A stretch of DNA of 64,000 bases. Origin: Candidatus Xiphinematobacter sp. GTDB taxonomy: Bacteria; Verrucomicrobiota; Verrucomicrobiia; Chthoniobacterales; Xiphinematobacteraceae. Positions 1 to 9,475 of this stretch are shown here, in pieces; the first letter of the stretch is position 1, and the number at the start of each line of letters is the position of its first letter. The stretch covers positions 178,673-242,672 of the forward strand of contig CP068473.1 of the NCBI GenBank assembly GCA_016766635.1, written 5' to 3'. The notes under the pieces are model-generated. The model was not told where the DNA came from. It worked only from the letters and a program-made list of their open reading frames with translations, and made no database searches. A program made the translations under genes and the position numbers.

Positions 1-501
1 ATTGACAACTGGCGCTGGGCCGGGGTCCCCTTCTTTATTCGAGTTGGCAAGCGTCTTCCCAAGCGGAGAACAGAAATTGCCGTCCATTTTAAAGGTGTCC
101 CACATATTCTCTTTAAGAAGGCCACCCAAGAAGTAGAGGAGAACGTCTTGGCTATTTGTATTCAACCCGATGAAGGTGTCTTTCTTCAAGTGAGTGCCAA
201 ACTGCCAGGCTCTACCGTGCGGATCCAGCCGGTTAAGATGAATTTTCATTATGGCACTTCCTTCGGAAGGGCCACCCCAGAAGCCTACGAGCGACTTCTA
301 TTAGACGCTATAAATGGCGATGCGTCGCTCTTTGCTCGTCGAGATGAAGTAGAGGAAGCCTGGAGATTTGTGGATGGTATCCGTTCCCACTGGAACACCT
401 TCTCCGCGAAAGATATCGCCTTCTACCCAGCTGGAAGTTGGGGTTCTCCGGAGGCAGATCGTCTCACCGAGGCATACGGCGCAAAATGGAGGTGTTTGTA
501 G
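1..501 (+). CDS. zwf: Glucose-6-phosphate 1-dehydrogenase, C-terminal part
   Basis: The reading frame is open from base 1 and ends with TAG at 499-501, giving the last 166 residues; the N-terminal two thirds lie before the window. Visible are the family's C-terminal features: the WAGVPFFIRVGKRLPKR stretch near the start (substrate and structural region), then KPVKM-like IQPVKMNFHY, PEAYERLLLDAINGD, and a closing W-x-PAGSWGSPEADRL segment. The enzyme oxidises glucose 6-phosphate to 6-phosphogluconolactone with NADP and opens the oxidative pentose phosphate pathway. It fits with the glucokinase gene at 14.3 kb. The identity is firm; nothing can be said about the N-terminal nucleotide-binding half. 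Confidence 0.96.
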   Translation: MDNWRWAGVPFFIRVGKRLPKRRTEIAVHFKGVPHILFKKATQEVEENVLAICIQPDEGVFLQVSAKLPGSTVRIQPVKMNFHYGTSFGRATPEAYERLLLDAINGDASLFARRDEVEEAWRFVDGIRSHWNTFSAKDIAFYPAGSWGSPEADRLTEAYGAKWRCL

Positions 502-659
502 TAGCCAACAAAATACTTGATTGAGTTGCTCTACAACGGTAAGTGGTTAGGCGTTGCCAAAAACAGCGCAATCCGCGGCTTTTCCAATTTTAGGAAAGAG
601 TAGATGGGAGAGTGCCCTTGGGGGCCCCTTGCGTGCCTACTCAACATAACTTTCATATC

Positions 660-2357
660 ATGGCCGAACAGGCAGAATTACAGGAATTAATAGCTAGATC
701 CGTCAAAAATTATAGAGAGGGAAGTATTATTAAGGGGTTCATACTTGAGGTTCGCCCAAGGGAATTTTTAGTGGATATTGGATATAAGTCTGAGGGTATC
801 ATCCCAGCTACAGAGTTTGATAATCCGGCAGCAGTGGAGGTTGGCGATGAGGTCGAGGTTCTGCTTGAGCGGCTAGAGAATGAGGAGGGAGTGTGTATCC
901 TCTCTAAGGAGAAGGCAGCCCAGCGCCAGAATTGGGAAAAGATCGTCTCCGTCTTCCAAAGAGAAGGCCTGGTTCAGGGAAAAGTCAAGGGAATCGTTAA
1001 GGGTGGCCTTATGGTCAACGTGGGCGTGGAGGCCTTTTTGCCGGCTTCACAGATTGACGTTACCCCCCCGCGGGACCTACAGCAATTCGTTGGTAATGTC
1101 TACGACTTCAAAATCGTAAAGATCAATGAGGACCGCAAAAACGTGGTCCTGAGTCGTCGTGAAATCATCGAGAGGGAACGCTCCGAGAAGCGCTCAACGT
1201 TTCTGAGCTCGGTCCAAGTTGGGGACAAAGTATGGGGTGTCGTCAAGAATATCACCGACTTTGGCGCATTTATCGATTTGGACGGCATTGACGGCCTACT
1301 CCATGTCACTGATATCTCTTGGGTCCGAGTGGACCACCCTAGCGCGGTGCTAAGGGTAGGACAATCCATGGAGGTGATTGTGCTGGACGTCAACAAGGAA
1401 AAAGAGCGTGTATCTCTTGGCCTTAAACAGACCCAGGACAATCCTTGGGAAAAAATTGAGGAGCGCTTCCCTACCGGGCAGATCGTTGATGGTACCGTCA
1501 CCAATCTAATGCCCTACGGGGCCTTCGTGCAAGTTGAGGAAGGGGTAGAAGGGTTGATCCACGTTTCCGAGTTATCTTGGACTGAGCGTATTGCACGACC
1601 TTCAGATGTTCTTCATCTTGGGCAACGGGTCCGAGCAGTCGTACTAGGTGTAAATAAAGGGGAGCAAAAAATTTCCTTGGGGATGCGTCAATTAACACCT
1701 AACCCGTGGGATGAGATTGAGCAACGTTACGTTATTGGTAAGAAAGTGTCTGGAAAGGTACGAAACATGACTGCCTACGGGGCTTTTGTCGAGTTAGAGG
1801 ATGGTATTGATGGCATGGTACACGTTTCGGACCTAAGCTGGACGCGAAAAATCAACCATCCTAGTGAGATCTTGCAAAAAGGCCAGGAAGTTGAGGCAGT
1901 TGTTATCGATATCGATAAGTCGAACCAGCGTATCAGCCTTGGCTATAAACACCTCGAGGAGGACCCATGGAAAGAAATGGATAAGCGCTTCCATCCCGGG
2001 GACCTTGTCCATGGAACTGTCACTAAGATCGCTAGTTTTGGCGCTTTTGTAGAACTGGAAGGTGGTACTGATGGGCTGGTTCATATCTCTCAAATTAGCG
2101 AGAATCATGTGGACAAGGTAAAGGAGTTCCTTAAGGTCGGGGATGAAGTGGAAGCTCGCGTCATTAAAGTGGATAAAAATGAACGGCGCATTGGTCTTTC
2201 AATTAAGGCAGCTAGTTACAGTAAGGAAGATTTACGACGGGAAGGCGAAGCTTTTGGCGGTCTGCGACCCGGAGAAGACATGGTGGGCCTGGCCCAGGCC
2301 TTTCAAGCCGCAGAGGAGGAATACCATCCCAGCGATTCCAAGAAGAAAAATAGCTAA
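660..2357 (+). CDS. rpsA: 30S ribosomal protein S1
   Basis: A 565-residue protein built of six S1 RNA-binding domains, at roughly residues 20-87, 105-170, 190-260, 275-345, 362-432 and 450-520. The last four are near-repeats of each other, each with a G-AFV-L-G-GLVHVS-type core. S1 binds mRNA upstream of the start codon on the 30S subunit and is needed for initiation at weak ribosome sites. Length and six-domain layout match the usual bacterial protein. I chose the ATG at 660 because MAEQAELQ is a family-like N-terminus. An in-frame GTG at 612, just after purine-rich sequence (AGGAAAGAG ending at 600, GGGAGA at 606-611), would add 16 residues and cannot be excluded. Its stop is one base before the next gene. 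Confidence 0.96.
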   Translation: MAEQAELQELIARSVKNYREGSIIKGFILEVRPREFLVDIGYKSEGIIPATEFDNPAAVEVGDEVEVLLERLENEEGVCILSKEKAAQRQNWEKIVSVFQREGLVQGKVKGIVKGGLMVNVGVEAFLPASQIDVTPPRDLQQFVGNVYDFKIVKINEDRKNVVLSRREIIERERSEKRSTFLSSVQVGDKVWGVVKNITDFGAFIDLDGIDGLLHVTDISWVRVDHPSAVLRVGQSMEVIVLDVNKEKERVSLGLKQTQDNPWEKIEERFPTGQIVDGTVTNLMPYGAFVQVEEGVEGLIHVSELSWTERIARPSDVLHLGQRVRAVVLGVNKGEQKISLGMRQLTPNPWDEIEQRYVIGKKVSGKVRNMTAYGAFVELEDGIDGMVHVSDLSWTRKINHPSEILQKGQEVEAVVIDIDKSNQRISLGYKHLEEDPWKEMDKRFHPGDLVHGTVTKIASFGAFVELEGGTDGLVHISQISENHVDKVKEFLKVGDEVEARVIKVDKNERRIGLSIKAASYSKEDLRREGEAFGGLRPGEDMVGLAQAFQAAEEEYHPSDSKKKNS

Positions 2358-2358
2358 C

Positions 2359-2691
2359 ATGAAACAGAAATTACAAATAACTGCATACCTAAAGCCCTCT
2401 TGTGGATGGAGCAATGGGGTGCGCGCTGTCCTTGCAAAGTACGCGCTTCCCTATGAAGAGAAAGACATTACCGCCAACCCTCAGTTCCGTCGGGAAATGG
2501 AACAGGAGAGTGGCCAATCCCTCTCTCCTTGTGTGGCGGTAAACGGCCACATGCTAGCAGATATTAGCGGAGAGGAGCTAGAGCGCTATCTGCTCTCCAG
2601 CAAGCTGGTAGAGGCCTCCCATGGGACGACAGATATAACGGATATCCCACTAAATTCTCCTTGTGCTGCTGCCGATGAGCGGAGACGCTAA
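2359..2691 (+). CDS. Glutaredoxin family protein (CGWS active site)
   Basis: A 110-residue thioredoxin-fold protein that starts one base after the rpsA stop, so the two are probably cotranscribed. The active site reads KPSCGWSNGV: the second cysteine of the usual CxxC is serine, as in monothiol glutaredoxins. The rest of the fold is present: a central QFRREMEQESGQ helix, the loop with the conserved cis-proline (LSPCVAVNG, with an additional Cys) and a C-terminal GEELERYLL helix. The last 25 or so residues are a non-conserved tail. It is likely to take part in glutathione or disulfide chemistry, or Fe-S handling; the target is unknown. Family assignment is good, exact role open. Confidence 0.85.
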   Translation: MKQKLQITAYLKPSCGWSNGVRAVLAKYALPYEEKDITANPQFRREMEQESGQSLSPCVAVNGHMLADISGEELERYLLSSKLVEASHGTTDITDIPLNSPCAAADERRR

Positions 2692-2781
2692 AGACACGCT
2701 AAAAAGGGCACGGGGATGTCTTCCACAAGTTTTTTTGGCCAAAGTTAGAGCGAGAGGGGGCAGCACCTGTGCCTTGCGCTG

Positions 2782-4200
2782 CTAGTCCTTCGCCTCTTTC
2801 CCACGCAAGAGGAGCTCGATTGGCAACCCGGGGAGCCCTAGGTGTTTGCGAATTTGGCCTATTAGATAGCTCCGGTAGGAGCTTGCTAACAGCCTAGGGT
2901 CGTTCACAAAAAGTAGAAAGCGGGGAGCAGAAAACGGATGGTGGAGTTCAGGACGAACTTGAGTGGAATAGTAAACCTTAAGCCGCTTGTTATTCCTGTA
3001 TACTGGGGGATGCCTCCTCAGAGCTTCCTGTAGCAAGCGGTTTAGCTCTCCGGTTCCGACTCGGTGCGCTCCATGCTGGGAGATCTTTTGGATAGTAGGA
3101 AAGATGCGCTGAATGTGCTCGCGTGTCTTTGCGGAGAGTGTAATCACGGGCGCAAAACTTATGAAGAACAAGTTGCGCCTCGTCTCCTCTGTGAGTTCAT
3201 GAAGAAATTTCTGCTGCCAACGCTGCGGTTTTACCAAATCCCATTTGTTGAGGAGGATGATTACTGCCTTGGACGCCTTCTGAACAAGGCCTGCGATCTT
3301 TTTGTCCTGGCTCGTTACACCCAGCTGGGCGTCTAGTGCCAGCAAACAGATATCGGCACGTTCGATAGTGTTTATCGAACGCATTATACTGAAAGCCTCT
3401 ATGGAAGCTCTTCCCTTGGAAGGGTGGCGTATTCCCGCTGTATCACAGAGTGTGTAGTGGGCTCCGTGACAAGTGCAGGTAATGTCTACAGCATCTCTGG
3501 TGGTACCTGGCACCTCGCTCACAATCATCCTATTCTCGTCAAGAATGGCATTAATTAGAGAAGACTTTCCTACGTTAGGGCGACCAACAATCGCAACACG
3601 TGGAACATTTTTCCACTGTGTAACTTGTTTGGTTTTGCCAGACAACAGCCGATCAATACACAGCACTAGTGCCGTAATTCCACGTCCGTGGATAGCACTT
3701 ACTCCTATGCAAAACTCAAACCCTAAGCTTGCAAAATCCGCCAGCATGCTCTCCTGTCGCTCGTGGTCAATTTTATTGACTACTAGTATTGAGGGCTGCC
3801 CAACGGTCGCTCGCAGCCGCTTGGAGAGTTCTTCATCCAATGGCACAATCCCCGTTTGGGCGTCCGTCACAAAAAGTAGTAATTCTGCCTCCTGCATCGC
3901 TGTTTCTGAAGCAGTGGTAGTCTTAGCAGAAAAATCTGAACCCCGTTCTGCGCCAATTCCACCAGTGTCCACGATCCTAAAGGGAAATTGTCCCAGATAA
4001 CAAATGGCAACGATAAAATCCCTGGTTGTTCCTGGCTGACTGTGAACAACAGAGATTCTTGCCCCTGCAAGGCGATTGAATAGGGCTGACTTTCCTACGT
4101 TGGGACGGCCTACGATAGCTACAGACCCTGTACTAAAGTGGCCAGGTGAAATAACACCAGCTTCGCGGTATAAGTGTGAAAATGACCTGCCTGTTTTCAT
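2782..4200 (-). CDS. der: Ribosome biogenesis GTPase Der (EngA)
   Basis: A 472-residue protein with two tandem Ras-like GTPase domains followed by a KH-like domain, the diagnostic layout of Der. Both P-loops read GRPNVGKS, at about residues 31-38 and 206-213. The G3 motifs are DTGG (near 78) and DTAG (near 253); the G4 motifs are NKID (near 142) and NKWD. Der binds the 50S subunit and is essential for its assembly. The frame stays open upstream into pgsA, so I took the ATG at 4200, which lies 38 bases after the pgsA stop and leaves an N-terminal extension of about 25 residues before the first domain. A start nearer the first P-loop is possible. Cotranscription with pgsA is likely. Confidence 0.96.
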   Translation of the reverse strand: MKTGRSFSHLYREAGVISPGHFSTGSVAIVGRPNVGKSALFNRLAGARISVVHSQPGTTRDFIVAICYLGQFPFRIVDTGGIGAERGSDFSAKTTTASETAMQEAELLLFVTDAQTGIVPLDEELSKRLRATVGQPSILVVNKIDHERQESMLADFASLGFEFCIGVSAIHGRGITALVLCIDRLLSGKTKQVTQWKNVPRVAIVGRPNVGKSSLINAILDENRMIVSEVPGTTRDAVDITCTCHGAHYTLCDTAGIRHPSKGRASIEAFSIMRSINTIERADICLLALDAQLGVTSQDKKIAGLVQKASKAVIILLNKWDLVKPQRWQQKFLHELTEETRRNLFFISFAPVITLSAKTREHIQRIFPTIQKISQHGAHRVGTGELNRLLQEALRRHPPVYRNNKRLKVYYSTQVRPELHHPFSAPRFLLFVNDPRLLASSYRSYLIGQIRKHLGLPGLPIELLLRGKEAKD

Positions 4201-4237
4201 TTTTTCTGTCCGATTTGTTCTACCGTCTGCCGTGCTC

Positions 4238-4819
4238 CTACCCCTTTCGCTCAAGGCCTTTATACGCACTACCGAGGAGGAGTGTACCACGGTAAACATA
4301 ATCCGTCCCACTAACAAAAGTGCAGACTCCTGCGATCCACACAGGATAGCAGAACAGTGGAAACTGCAGCATAGTCCACCCTACTGCTAGCATCTGGAAT
4401 GCTGTCGATATTTTTCCCAAGGAACTAGGCCGAATATCAACGCTGCCCGTGGTATAAAACAACAAACTGCAGCCGAGGAGTAGCACTAAATCGTGAGCTA
4501 TAACTAGCAGTGTAAACCACAGCGGTAGTGCCATGGGCCATTTGCTAAAGTTGAGAGTTAAAATTGCCGTGAGCAAAAGCCCCTTGTCTGCAATAGGGTC
4601 TAGGATACTTCCCAGTCGGGTATGCCCTCCGAGCCGTCTGGCCGCCCAACCGTCTAAAGCATCAGTAGCACAAGCTAGAAGAAAAATTCCGCTCGCTATT
4701 AAGCGTCGCCACTCCCTTGGACTCTCCTCCACAACGCTCATACCATAATGGTTAGCCAAAAAGGCAAAAACCGGTATGAGAAAAATTCTAACTAAAGTGA
4801 TCCAATTAGCTAAAGTCAT
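4238..4819 (-). CDS. pgsA: CDP-diacylglycerol--glycerol-3-phosphate 3-phosphatidyltransferase
   Basis: A 193-residue hydrophobic membrane protein of the CDP-alcohol phosphotransferase family. The catalytic signature D-x2-DG-x2-AR-x8-G-x3-D-x3-D is complete in DALDGWAARRLGGH followed by TRLGSILDPIAD, about residues 53-79. The N-terminus NWITLVRIFLIPVF is typical of PgsA, and several membrane segments follow. It makes phosphatidylglycerophosphate from CDP-diacylglycerol, the first committed step to phosphatidylglycerol and cardiolipin. Phosphatidylserine synthase belongs to the same superfamily, but length and N-terminus fit PgsA better. It is upstream of der on the same strand. Confidence 0.92.
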   Translation of the reverse strand: MTLANWITLVRIFLIPVFAFLANHYGMSVVEESPREWRRLIASGIFLLACATDALDGWAARRLGGHTRLGSILDPIADKGLLLTAILTLNFSKWPMALPLWFTLLVIAHDLVLLLGCSLLFYTTGSVDIRPSSLGKISTAFQMLAVGWTMLQFPLFCYPVWIAGVCTFVSGTDYVYRGTLLLGSAYKGLERKG

Positions 4820-5004
4820 CCCCTGGAAAGTGCCCCCTTTCTTTAAGGGGAAAGATAGGGGGAATTCTTGAGTCCGTCGGACTCAGGGCACAACCCCCAC
4901 CTAGGAAGGCCCGCTCCCAACATGAGAGGCAGTGGAAGAGAACCTACCTCTCCGACGTCTCATTGAGACTAAAATAAGTTTATCTGCTATCTCCCATAGC
5001 TCTT

Positions 5005-5817
5005 ATGACATCCTGGACCGCTTCTGCTAAGAAAGTATCGAATCTTGTGTTTGCCTTTTCACTCTTACGGGGACAAAAGTTAGCCGATATTCGCACACTT
5101 TATAAATTCTGCCGGTTAGTGGACGATATTGCTGATAGTCCCAGTCTGTCAACAGAAGAGAAATCCAGTTTGTTGGGGAACTGGGCTAATGCCTTTGTCG
5201 CACACGATTACTCCTCGTTTCCCAGTGAACTCTCCGATCTGATCTTCCGTCGAGCATTGAATCCTGCTCTCTTTTTAGAAATTCTCCACGGAGTTACCTC
5301 TGATCTCCATCCAGTTTCATACCGAACTCTTTCAGAGCTCCACCGATATTGCTGGCGTGTGGCGAGTACGGTAGGACTGATCAGTCTCCAGATCTTTGAA
5401 TGTAAAGATCCACGAAGCCATATCTACGCTGAAATGCTTGGATTAGCACTCCAATTAACACACATCCTACGCGATCTTGGTAAAGACGCCCAGCTTGGTC
5501 GGGTTTATATACCAGAGGAAAACCTCCAACATTTTCAGATTACTCGCCAGGCTCTTCTTCGCGGAGAGCCCGAGCCCAGGTTTAACGAACTTATGAGGTA
5601 CGAGAGTCAGTGTATCCGCAAGCTTTTCAATGAGGCAAAAATGGTTCTCCCTCGATCAGACCGCCAAAACCTCCTCTCAGCAGAAGCCATGCGTTTTGCC
5701 TATGAAGCGCTACTTTCCCTAATGGAAGCAGACGGATTTCAGTCCCTCACGAAGCATTATGCACTAAGTAGAGCGCAAAAAATATGGTGTGCGACGAAAG
5801 CCCTCATCTGCAGATAA
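5005..5817 (+). CDS. Squalene/phytoene synthase family protein
   Basis: A 270-residue isoprenoid synthase of the all-alpha trans-prenyl head-to-head family. Both aspartate-rich Mg-binding motifs are present: DDIAD at residues 40-44, and D-x3-D within ILRDLGKD near 154-161, followed by the usual GRVYIP. It is the length of the bacterial HpnC/HpnD and CrtM/CrtB enzymes. These condense two farnesyl or geranylgeranyl diphosphates to presqualene diphosphate, squalene or phytoene. No second synthase, desaturase or squalene-hopene cyclase is in the window, so whether the product is squalene, a hopanoid precursor or a carotenoid is open. It converges on the gene at 5832-6296 with a 14-base spacer. 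IspD at 27.4 kb would feed the same precursor pool. Confidence 0.88.
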   Translation: MTSWTASAKKVSNLVFAFSLLRGQKLADIRTLYKFCRLVDDIADSPSLSTEEKSSLLGNWANAFVAHDYSSFPSELSDLIFRRALNPALFLEILHGVTSDLHPVSYRTLSELHRYCWRVASTVGLISLQIFECKDPRSHIYAEMLGLALQLTHILRDLGKDAQLGRVYIPEENLQHFQITRQALLRGEPEPRFNELMRYESQCIRKLFNEAKMVLPRSDRQNLLSAEAMRFAYEALLSLMEADGFQSLTKHYALSRAQKIWCATKALICR

Positions 5818-5831
5818 AGCTGCCAGCGGAC

Positions 5832-6296
5832 CTAACGGGTATCCAGAGCACCGCCTAAGAGGGCTGCAAAAGTCTTTGGAGGACCAAGCACCTCTCGTGC
5901 AACGATGGCATGCCGAAGCGACGCCTGATCCAACACCTGAAAGGAGGATGAAGGCTGTTGTCTTGTCTGCCAGGCTGTTTTCTCCTCAACAAGAGAAGGT
6001 GTGGCGCCTATGGGTTGCCAAGATTTTTTGGAGGGGGGCGGTGCAGAGGATAATCTTTCGGGTAGAGGAAGCTCTTTCTTTGACAGAGGATCCGGCGGCA
6101 CCACACTTTCTGGTAGACCTAACGCCTCCATCAACTCTTTCCGAGAGACCTCTGTAGGAGTCCTCGGCGGCCCCGCCATTTTTTCTAGGACATCCCCCCC
6201 GAACTGGAACTTACCCCTGAGTAGCATCATAATAAAAAAGAGCACGGCTGGCAGCAGGATTTGCCATAGTTCAACTGGAAGGAACACTGTTTTCAC
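5832..6296 (-). CDS. Small single-pass membrane protein in the floA operon, unknown function
   Basis: I do not recognise a named family. The product is 154 residues with one membrane segment at about residues 10-27 ([16 protein letters not shown]). A proline-rich cytoplasmic stretch follows, and then a C-terminal amphipathic segment with [17 protein letters not shown]. Its ATG overlaps the floA stop as ATGA (6293-6296), so it is probably translationally coupled to floA. Together with the uninterrupted frame, this argues that it is a real gene and not a shadow. The C-terminal ILGPPKA-like end looks like a conserved motif rather than random sequence. A role with FloA at the membrane is only inferred from position. 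Confidence 0.72.
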   Translation of the reverse strand: MKTVFLPVELWQILLPAVLFFIMMLLRGKFQFGGDVLEKMAGPPRTPTEVSRKELMEALGLPESVVPPDPLSKKELPLPERLSSAPPPSKKSWQPIGATPSLVEEKTAWQTRQQPSSSFQVLDQASLRHAIVAREVLGPPKTFAALLGGALDTR

Positions 6297-7318
6297 TGCT
6301 TATTTCCTTCCGACAGAGGACTTTCTGCAATGGCCTCTCGCATGTGAGTATCTGACTGCAAGTTTTTCATACGTAGGTAGTCGAAAACGCCCAAATTTCC
6401 ACTTCGAAAGGCCTCTGCCATTGCTCGTGGTACTTGTGCCTCAGCCTCTACTACCTTGGCCCGCATCTCCTGCGTCTTTGCTTTCATTTCTTGCTCAGAG
6501 GCAACCGCTGCCGCCCGACGCATTTCCGCTTTTGCTTGGGCGACCACTTTATCTGCTTCTGCCTGCTTTACCTGTAGCTTGGCGCCGACGTTTTCACCAA
6601 CATCTACATCAGCAATATCCACCGACAGAATTTCGAATGCGGTACCGCTATCCAGTCCTTTCCCAAGGACTACTTTAGAAATGCGATCGGGATTTTCCAA
6701 AACATCTTTGTAGGACAGGGAGGAACCAATAGCCGTAACAATGCCCTCTCCGACACGTGCAATAATAGTCTCTTCAGTAGCTCCACCTACAAAACGATCG
6801 AGGTTGGAACGCACTGTCACCCGCGCACGCACCCTTACCCCGATACCGTCACATGCAACAGCATCGATAGTCGCCTTCCCGGTAGAAGGACTAGGACAAT
6901 CAATCACCTTTGGATTAATGCTGGTACGTACAGCTTCCAACACAGTTTTGCTAGTCCCCTTTATAGCAAGATCGATAGCGCAGGCACGATTAAAACTCAG
7001 GGTAATATCGGCTTTATCTGCAGCGACGAGGGCAAGTACGATGTGGGTCACGTTGCCACCTGCTAGGTAGTGAGCTTCCAGCAAATCAGTATCCGCCTCC
7101 AAACCAGCCTTAAGGGCCGTGATACGGTTGTCCACGATAAGTCCCACCGGCACTCGTCTCAATCTCATTCCAATAAGCTTGGAAAAAGGAACTGAGGCGT
7201 CTGCAATTTTGGCACGTAACCACACCCCAAAAAAATTGGCGAGAACGAGGGAGAACAACAGTGTGAGGACAATTGTTGTAACCAGAAGGGTAGAAAAAAA
7301 GTAGGAGGAAATATCCAT
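6293..7318 (-). CDS. floA: Flotillin-like protein FloA
   Basis: A 341-residue protein of the bacterial FloA/YqfA family, usually about 330 residues. It has one N-terminal membrane segment (about residues 8-30, [20 protein letters not shown]), then the SPFH-like domain with [33 protein letters not shown], and a Glu/Ala-rich coiled coil (about 245-300) ending in a C-terminal tail. Flotillins mark ordered membrane domains and scaffold membrane protein complexes. It lies nine bases after the nfeD stop and overlaps the next gene by ATGA, giving a three-gene operon. Finding an intact NfeD-FloA set in an otherwise lean genome suggests the module is under selection. Confidence 0.94.
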   Translation of the reverse strand: MDISSYFFSTLLVTTIVLTLLFSLVLANFFGVWLRAKIADASVPFSKLIGMRLRRVPVGLIVDNRITALKAGLEADTDLLEAHYLAGGNVTHIVLALVAADKADITLSFNRACAIDLAIKGTSKTVLEAVRTSINPKVIDCPSPSTGKATIDAVACDGIGVRVRARVTVRSNLDRFVGGATEETIIARVGEGIVTAIGSSLSYKDVLENPDRISKVVLGKGLDSGTAFEILSVDIADVDVGENVGAKLQVKQAEADKVVAQAKAEMRRAAAVASEQEMKAKTQEMRAKVVEAEAQVPRAMAEAFRSGNLGVFDYLRMKNLQSDTHMREAIAESPLSEGNKQ

Positions 7319-7327
7319 CGTTAACCC

Positions 7328-7831
7328 TTAGCCATTAGGCTCATATTCATCCGCGGCTCTTGCGAGCTTACCACAGCTCGACGCTTGTACAATCAGCTTT
7401 TGTCCGTTCTCAGCAATCACCGTGATAGATGAGCCAGCAGCGATAAAAGATCCGTCGCTTATAACATCTCGTCGCTTCCCCTCAACAAAAGCAATACCCG
7501 TAGGACGCAATGCAGAAAGAGCGACGCCACGAACCCCTATCATACGAGGACTGCTTGTCAAAGGGGATGAGAGGGATTCCCGATTGGAAATACACTTTCC
7601 AAGTGGGGAATGCGCAATGACTCTCAGCCACAGAAGGAACCCCATTGAACAAAGCATCCCCACTCCAGAAAAAATCCAGCTTCCCCAAACGGGGCCATAT
7701 TCTGTGTATCCGAGTACCATTGCTGTAAGAAGCGCCACAAGTCCCAGAACACCCAGTATCATGCTGGAAAAAAGTACTTCCGCCGACAAAAGTGAAAAAC
7801 CAATCAAGGTAAAGACAAGAACTGTGTACAT
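7328..7831 (-). CDS. NfeD family membrane protein
   Basis: A 167-residue protein with three to four N-terminal membrane segments (residues 1-75) and a small soluble beta-rich C-terminal domain of the NfeD OB-fold type, seen in IGVRGVALSALRPTGIAFVEGKRRDV and the closing GSSITVIAENGQKLIVQ. It is the short form that lacks the N-terminal ClpP-like serine protease domain. Short NfeD proteins are typically encoded directly upstream of FloA, as here, and are thought to act with it in membrane organisation. No strong Shine-Dalgarno is visible before the ATG at 7831. The identity rests on the domain pattern and the floA neighbour. Confidence 0.88.
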   Translation of the reverse strand: MYTVLVFTLIGFSLLSAEVLFSSMILGVLGLVALLTAMVLGYTEYGPVWGSWIFSGVGMLCSMGFLLWLRVIAHSPLGKCISNRESLSSPLTSSPRMIGVRGVALSALRPTGIAFVEGKRRDVISDGSFIAAGSSITVIAENGQKLIVQASSCGKLARAADEYEPNG

Positions 7832-8736
7832 ACGAGTTATCCTAGTGCTTCCCGTTTCTGTTTCGGGGGAGCTGTAGAGAGAACCACCCCTCCCGGAGGG
7901 TACTCCAATAGTTGATTCTCATCCACTCTTAGATGCTCCCGATGTCGTGCAGAAAGGTACTTTGGTCTACTATCTACCACTCGTCCAACGAACAATTCCG
8001 AATTCCGCATCCCCGTGTGCAAGAGTGAGTAAACCTCTCACGTTCCCTCTCATCCCCTATACTCGTAACTTGTGACCTTCTCTCGCCTGTAATCGAGAAG
8101 AAGCCTGCCTGCTTCCTCGGTTTCAACACTGGGGACAAAGGTAATAGGAAAGAAGGCATAATGGAGAGCTGTCATCCACTGAAGGGGGAAAACAAGTGTC
8201 GACAACCGTTCCTTGGCAGTCAGGGATCTTTAAGCTGCCAACTTGCTCTCCAAGCACTCCTATAGCCTTCTCTCCTTGTGATTGGAAAGGCAACCCGAGA
8301 GCAGCCCAATCTACTATTGTACCCCCTTGATAAGGCATCGATCCTCTCTTCTTCAGATAGTAGCGGTCTTTACTCTGAAAGTACCTCCCCATAAACAGAT
8401 CACCGCGAATCTCGCACACCCCTCTTAGTGCGGCAGGACTGTATCCTCTTCTTGGTCCACAATGCCTGAATTGCTTCGAACGCTGTTCGCTCTTTAACTA
8501 TGTTCTCGGAAGAAGAAGGAGGCAGGCCTGTAGGCACCCAGGCACCACAGCAGCTATGTCTAAAGTTAGGGGCGTATTTAGGAGGTTGCCCAGAAAGAGC
8601 TGTCATGAATAAATTCTTAAATAGACTGCTAGGCTGCTGTCTTGTGGATCGTAAGCGCAGGATTGCTAAAAGAAGTATTGAACATTCCCTCTAATGAGGG
8701 TAACAGAACACCTAAAACTAACGGAACGCCTGGAAC
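7832..8736. other. Intergenic stretch of 905 bases, no gene recognised
   Basis: It lies between the divergent nfeD and sdhC genes and must hold both promoters, but I could not place them with confidence. Only short, overlapping open frames are present. The longest (8123-8419, minus strand, 98 codons) contains a segment KKRGSMPYQGGTIVDWAALG that looks mildly protein-like but matches nothing I know. No tRNA or other RNA gene fold was seen. It is best read as eroded sequence from lost genes. Confidence 0.5.
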
Positions 8737-9471
8737 ATGTCGTCTCTTCCAATACGGACTACCTTGCAGGGCAACTCTCAACCGCTGGGTTCCTTTGCTT
8801 GGACACTTTCTTCCGTAACAAGGAAAATCGTCGTCGCTCTTACTGGAATTATTCTTCTATCCTTCCTGTTCGGGCATTTGTTGGGAAACTTGACTGTGTA
8901 TATGGGACCTGGCTGGACTAACAGCTATGGGAAGCATCTACGAGATTTTTGGCCTTTCCTCTGGATGGTTCGGATCGTTCTGTTAGTGGCAGGCTTCTTT
9001 CATGTCTATTTCGCCGCGGTCCTATGGAGGAGAGCTGCAAAGGCTACTATTAAAAATGTTTTTCGCACACACATTCAAACAAAGTTCTTTAACCGTACAG
9101 TACGGCTGAGCGGGGTCAGCGTCTTTATCTTTGTCTTGTTTCATCTTTGCCATTTCACATGGGGGCTTGTGCAGCCTGCGTATGCACATTTAAAGACCCC
9201 TGAGGGGGAACGTGATATCTTCAGCATGGTTGCTCATGGATTTCGTAATCCCTTCATTGCCTGGCTATACGTTATTGGGCTTTTCCTGCTTACTCTCCAT
9301 CTAAGTCACGGTGTTGGAAGCCTCTTCCAAACATTGGGCATTTCCAACCGAAAGTTTCAGCCAATCTTTTGTGCTGCTGGCCATTTCGTTGCATGGACGC
9401 TTTTTGCGGGTTATATCTCTATCCCTCTCTCCATTCTATTTTTTGGGCTAGGTGGTGACTGCATAAGATGA
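8737..9471 (+). CDS. sdhC: Succinate dehydrogenase cytochrome b subunit
   Basis: A 244-residue membrane protein with five predicted membrane segments, the single-anchor cytochrome b558 type found in Bacteroidetes and related groups. Recognisable stretches are [19 protein letters not shown] near residue 29, HVYFAAVLW, the haem-region [11 protein letters not shown], and the terminal [16 protein letters not shown]. The histidines in FGHL, FHVYF, LFHLCHF and HLSHG are candidate haem ligands. It anchors SdhA and SdhB to the membrane and passes electrons to quinone. sdhA starts four bases after its stop, so sdhCAB is one operon. A slightly later start is possible, because the first 25 residues are not conserved. 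Confidence 0.92.
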   Translation: MSSLPIRTTLQGNSQPLGSFAWTLSSVTRKIVVALTGIILLSFLFGHLLGNLTVYMGPGWTNSYGKHLRDFWPFLWMVRIVLLVAGFFHVYFAAVLWRRAAKATIKNVFRTHIQTKFFNRTVRLSGVSVFIFVLFHLCHFTWGLVQPAYAHLKTPEGERDIFSMVAHGFRNPFIAWLYVIGLFLLTLHLSHGVGSLFQTLGISNRKFQPIFCAAGHFVAWTLFAGYISIPLSILFFGLGGDCIR

Positions 9472-9475
9472 CAAG

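Noticed and set aside
3473..4000. 175-codon plus-strand frame inside der
   Set aside because: Antisense to the clearly conserved Der GTPase domains, and its translation has no domain.
6001..6678. 225-codon plus-strand open frame over the floA region
   Set aside because: It lies antisense to floA and the coupled small gene, has low-complexity Ser/Pro/Leu-rich composition and no motif. The minus-strand genes explain the sequence.
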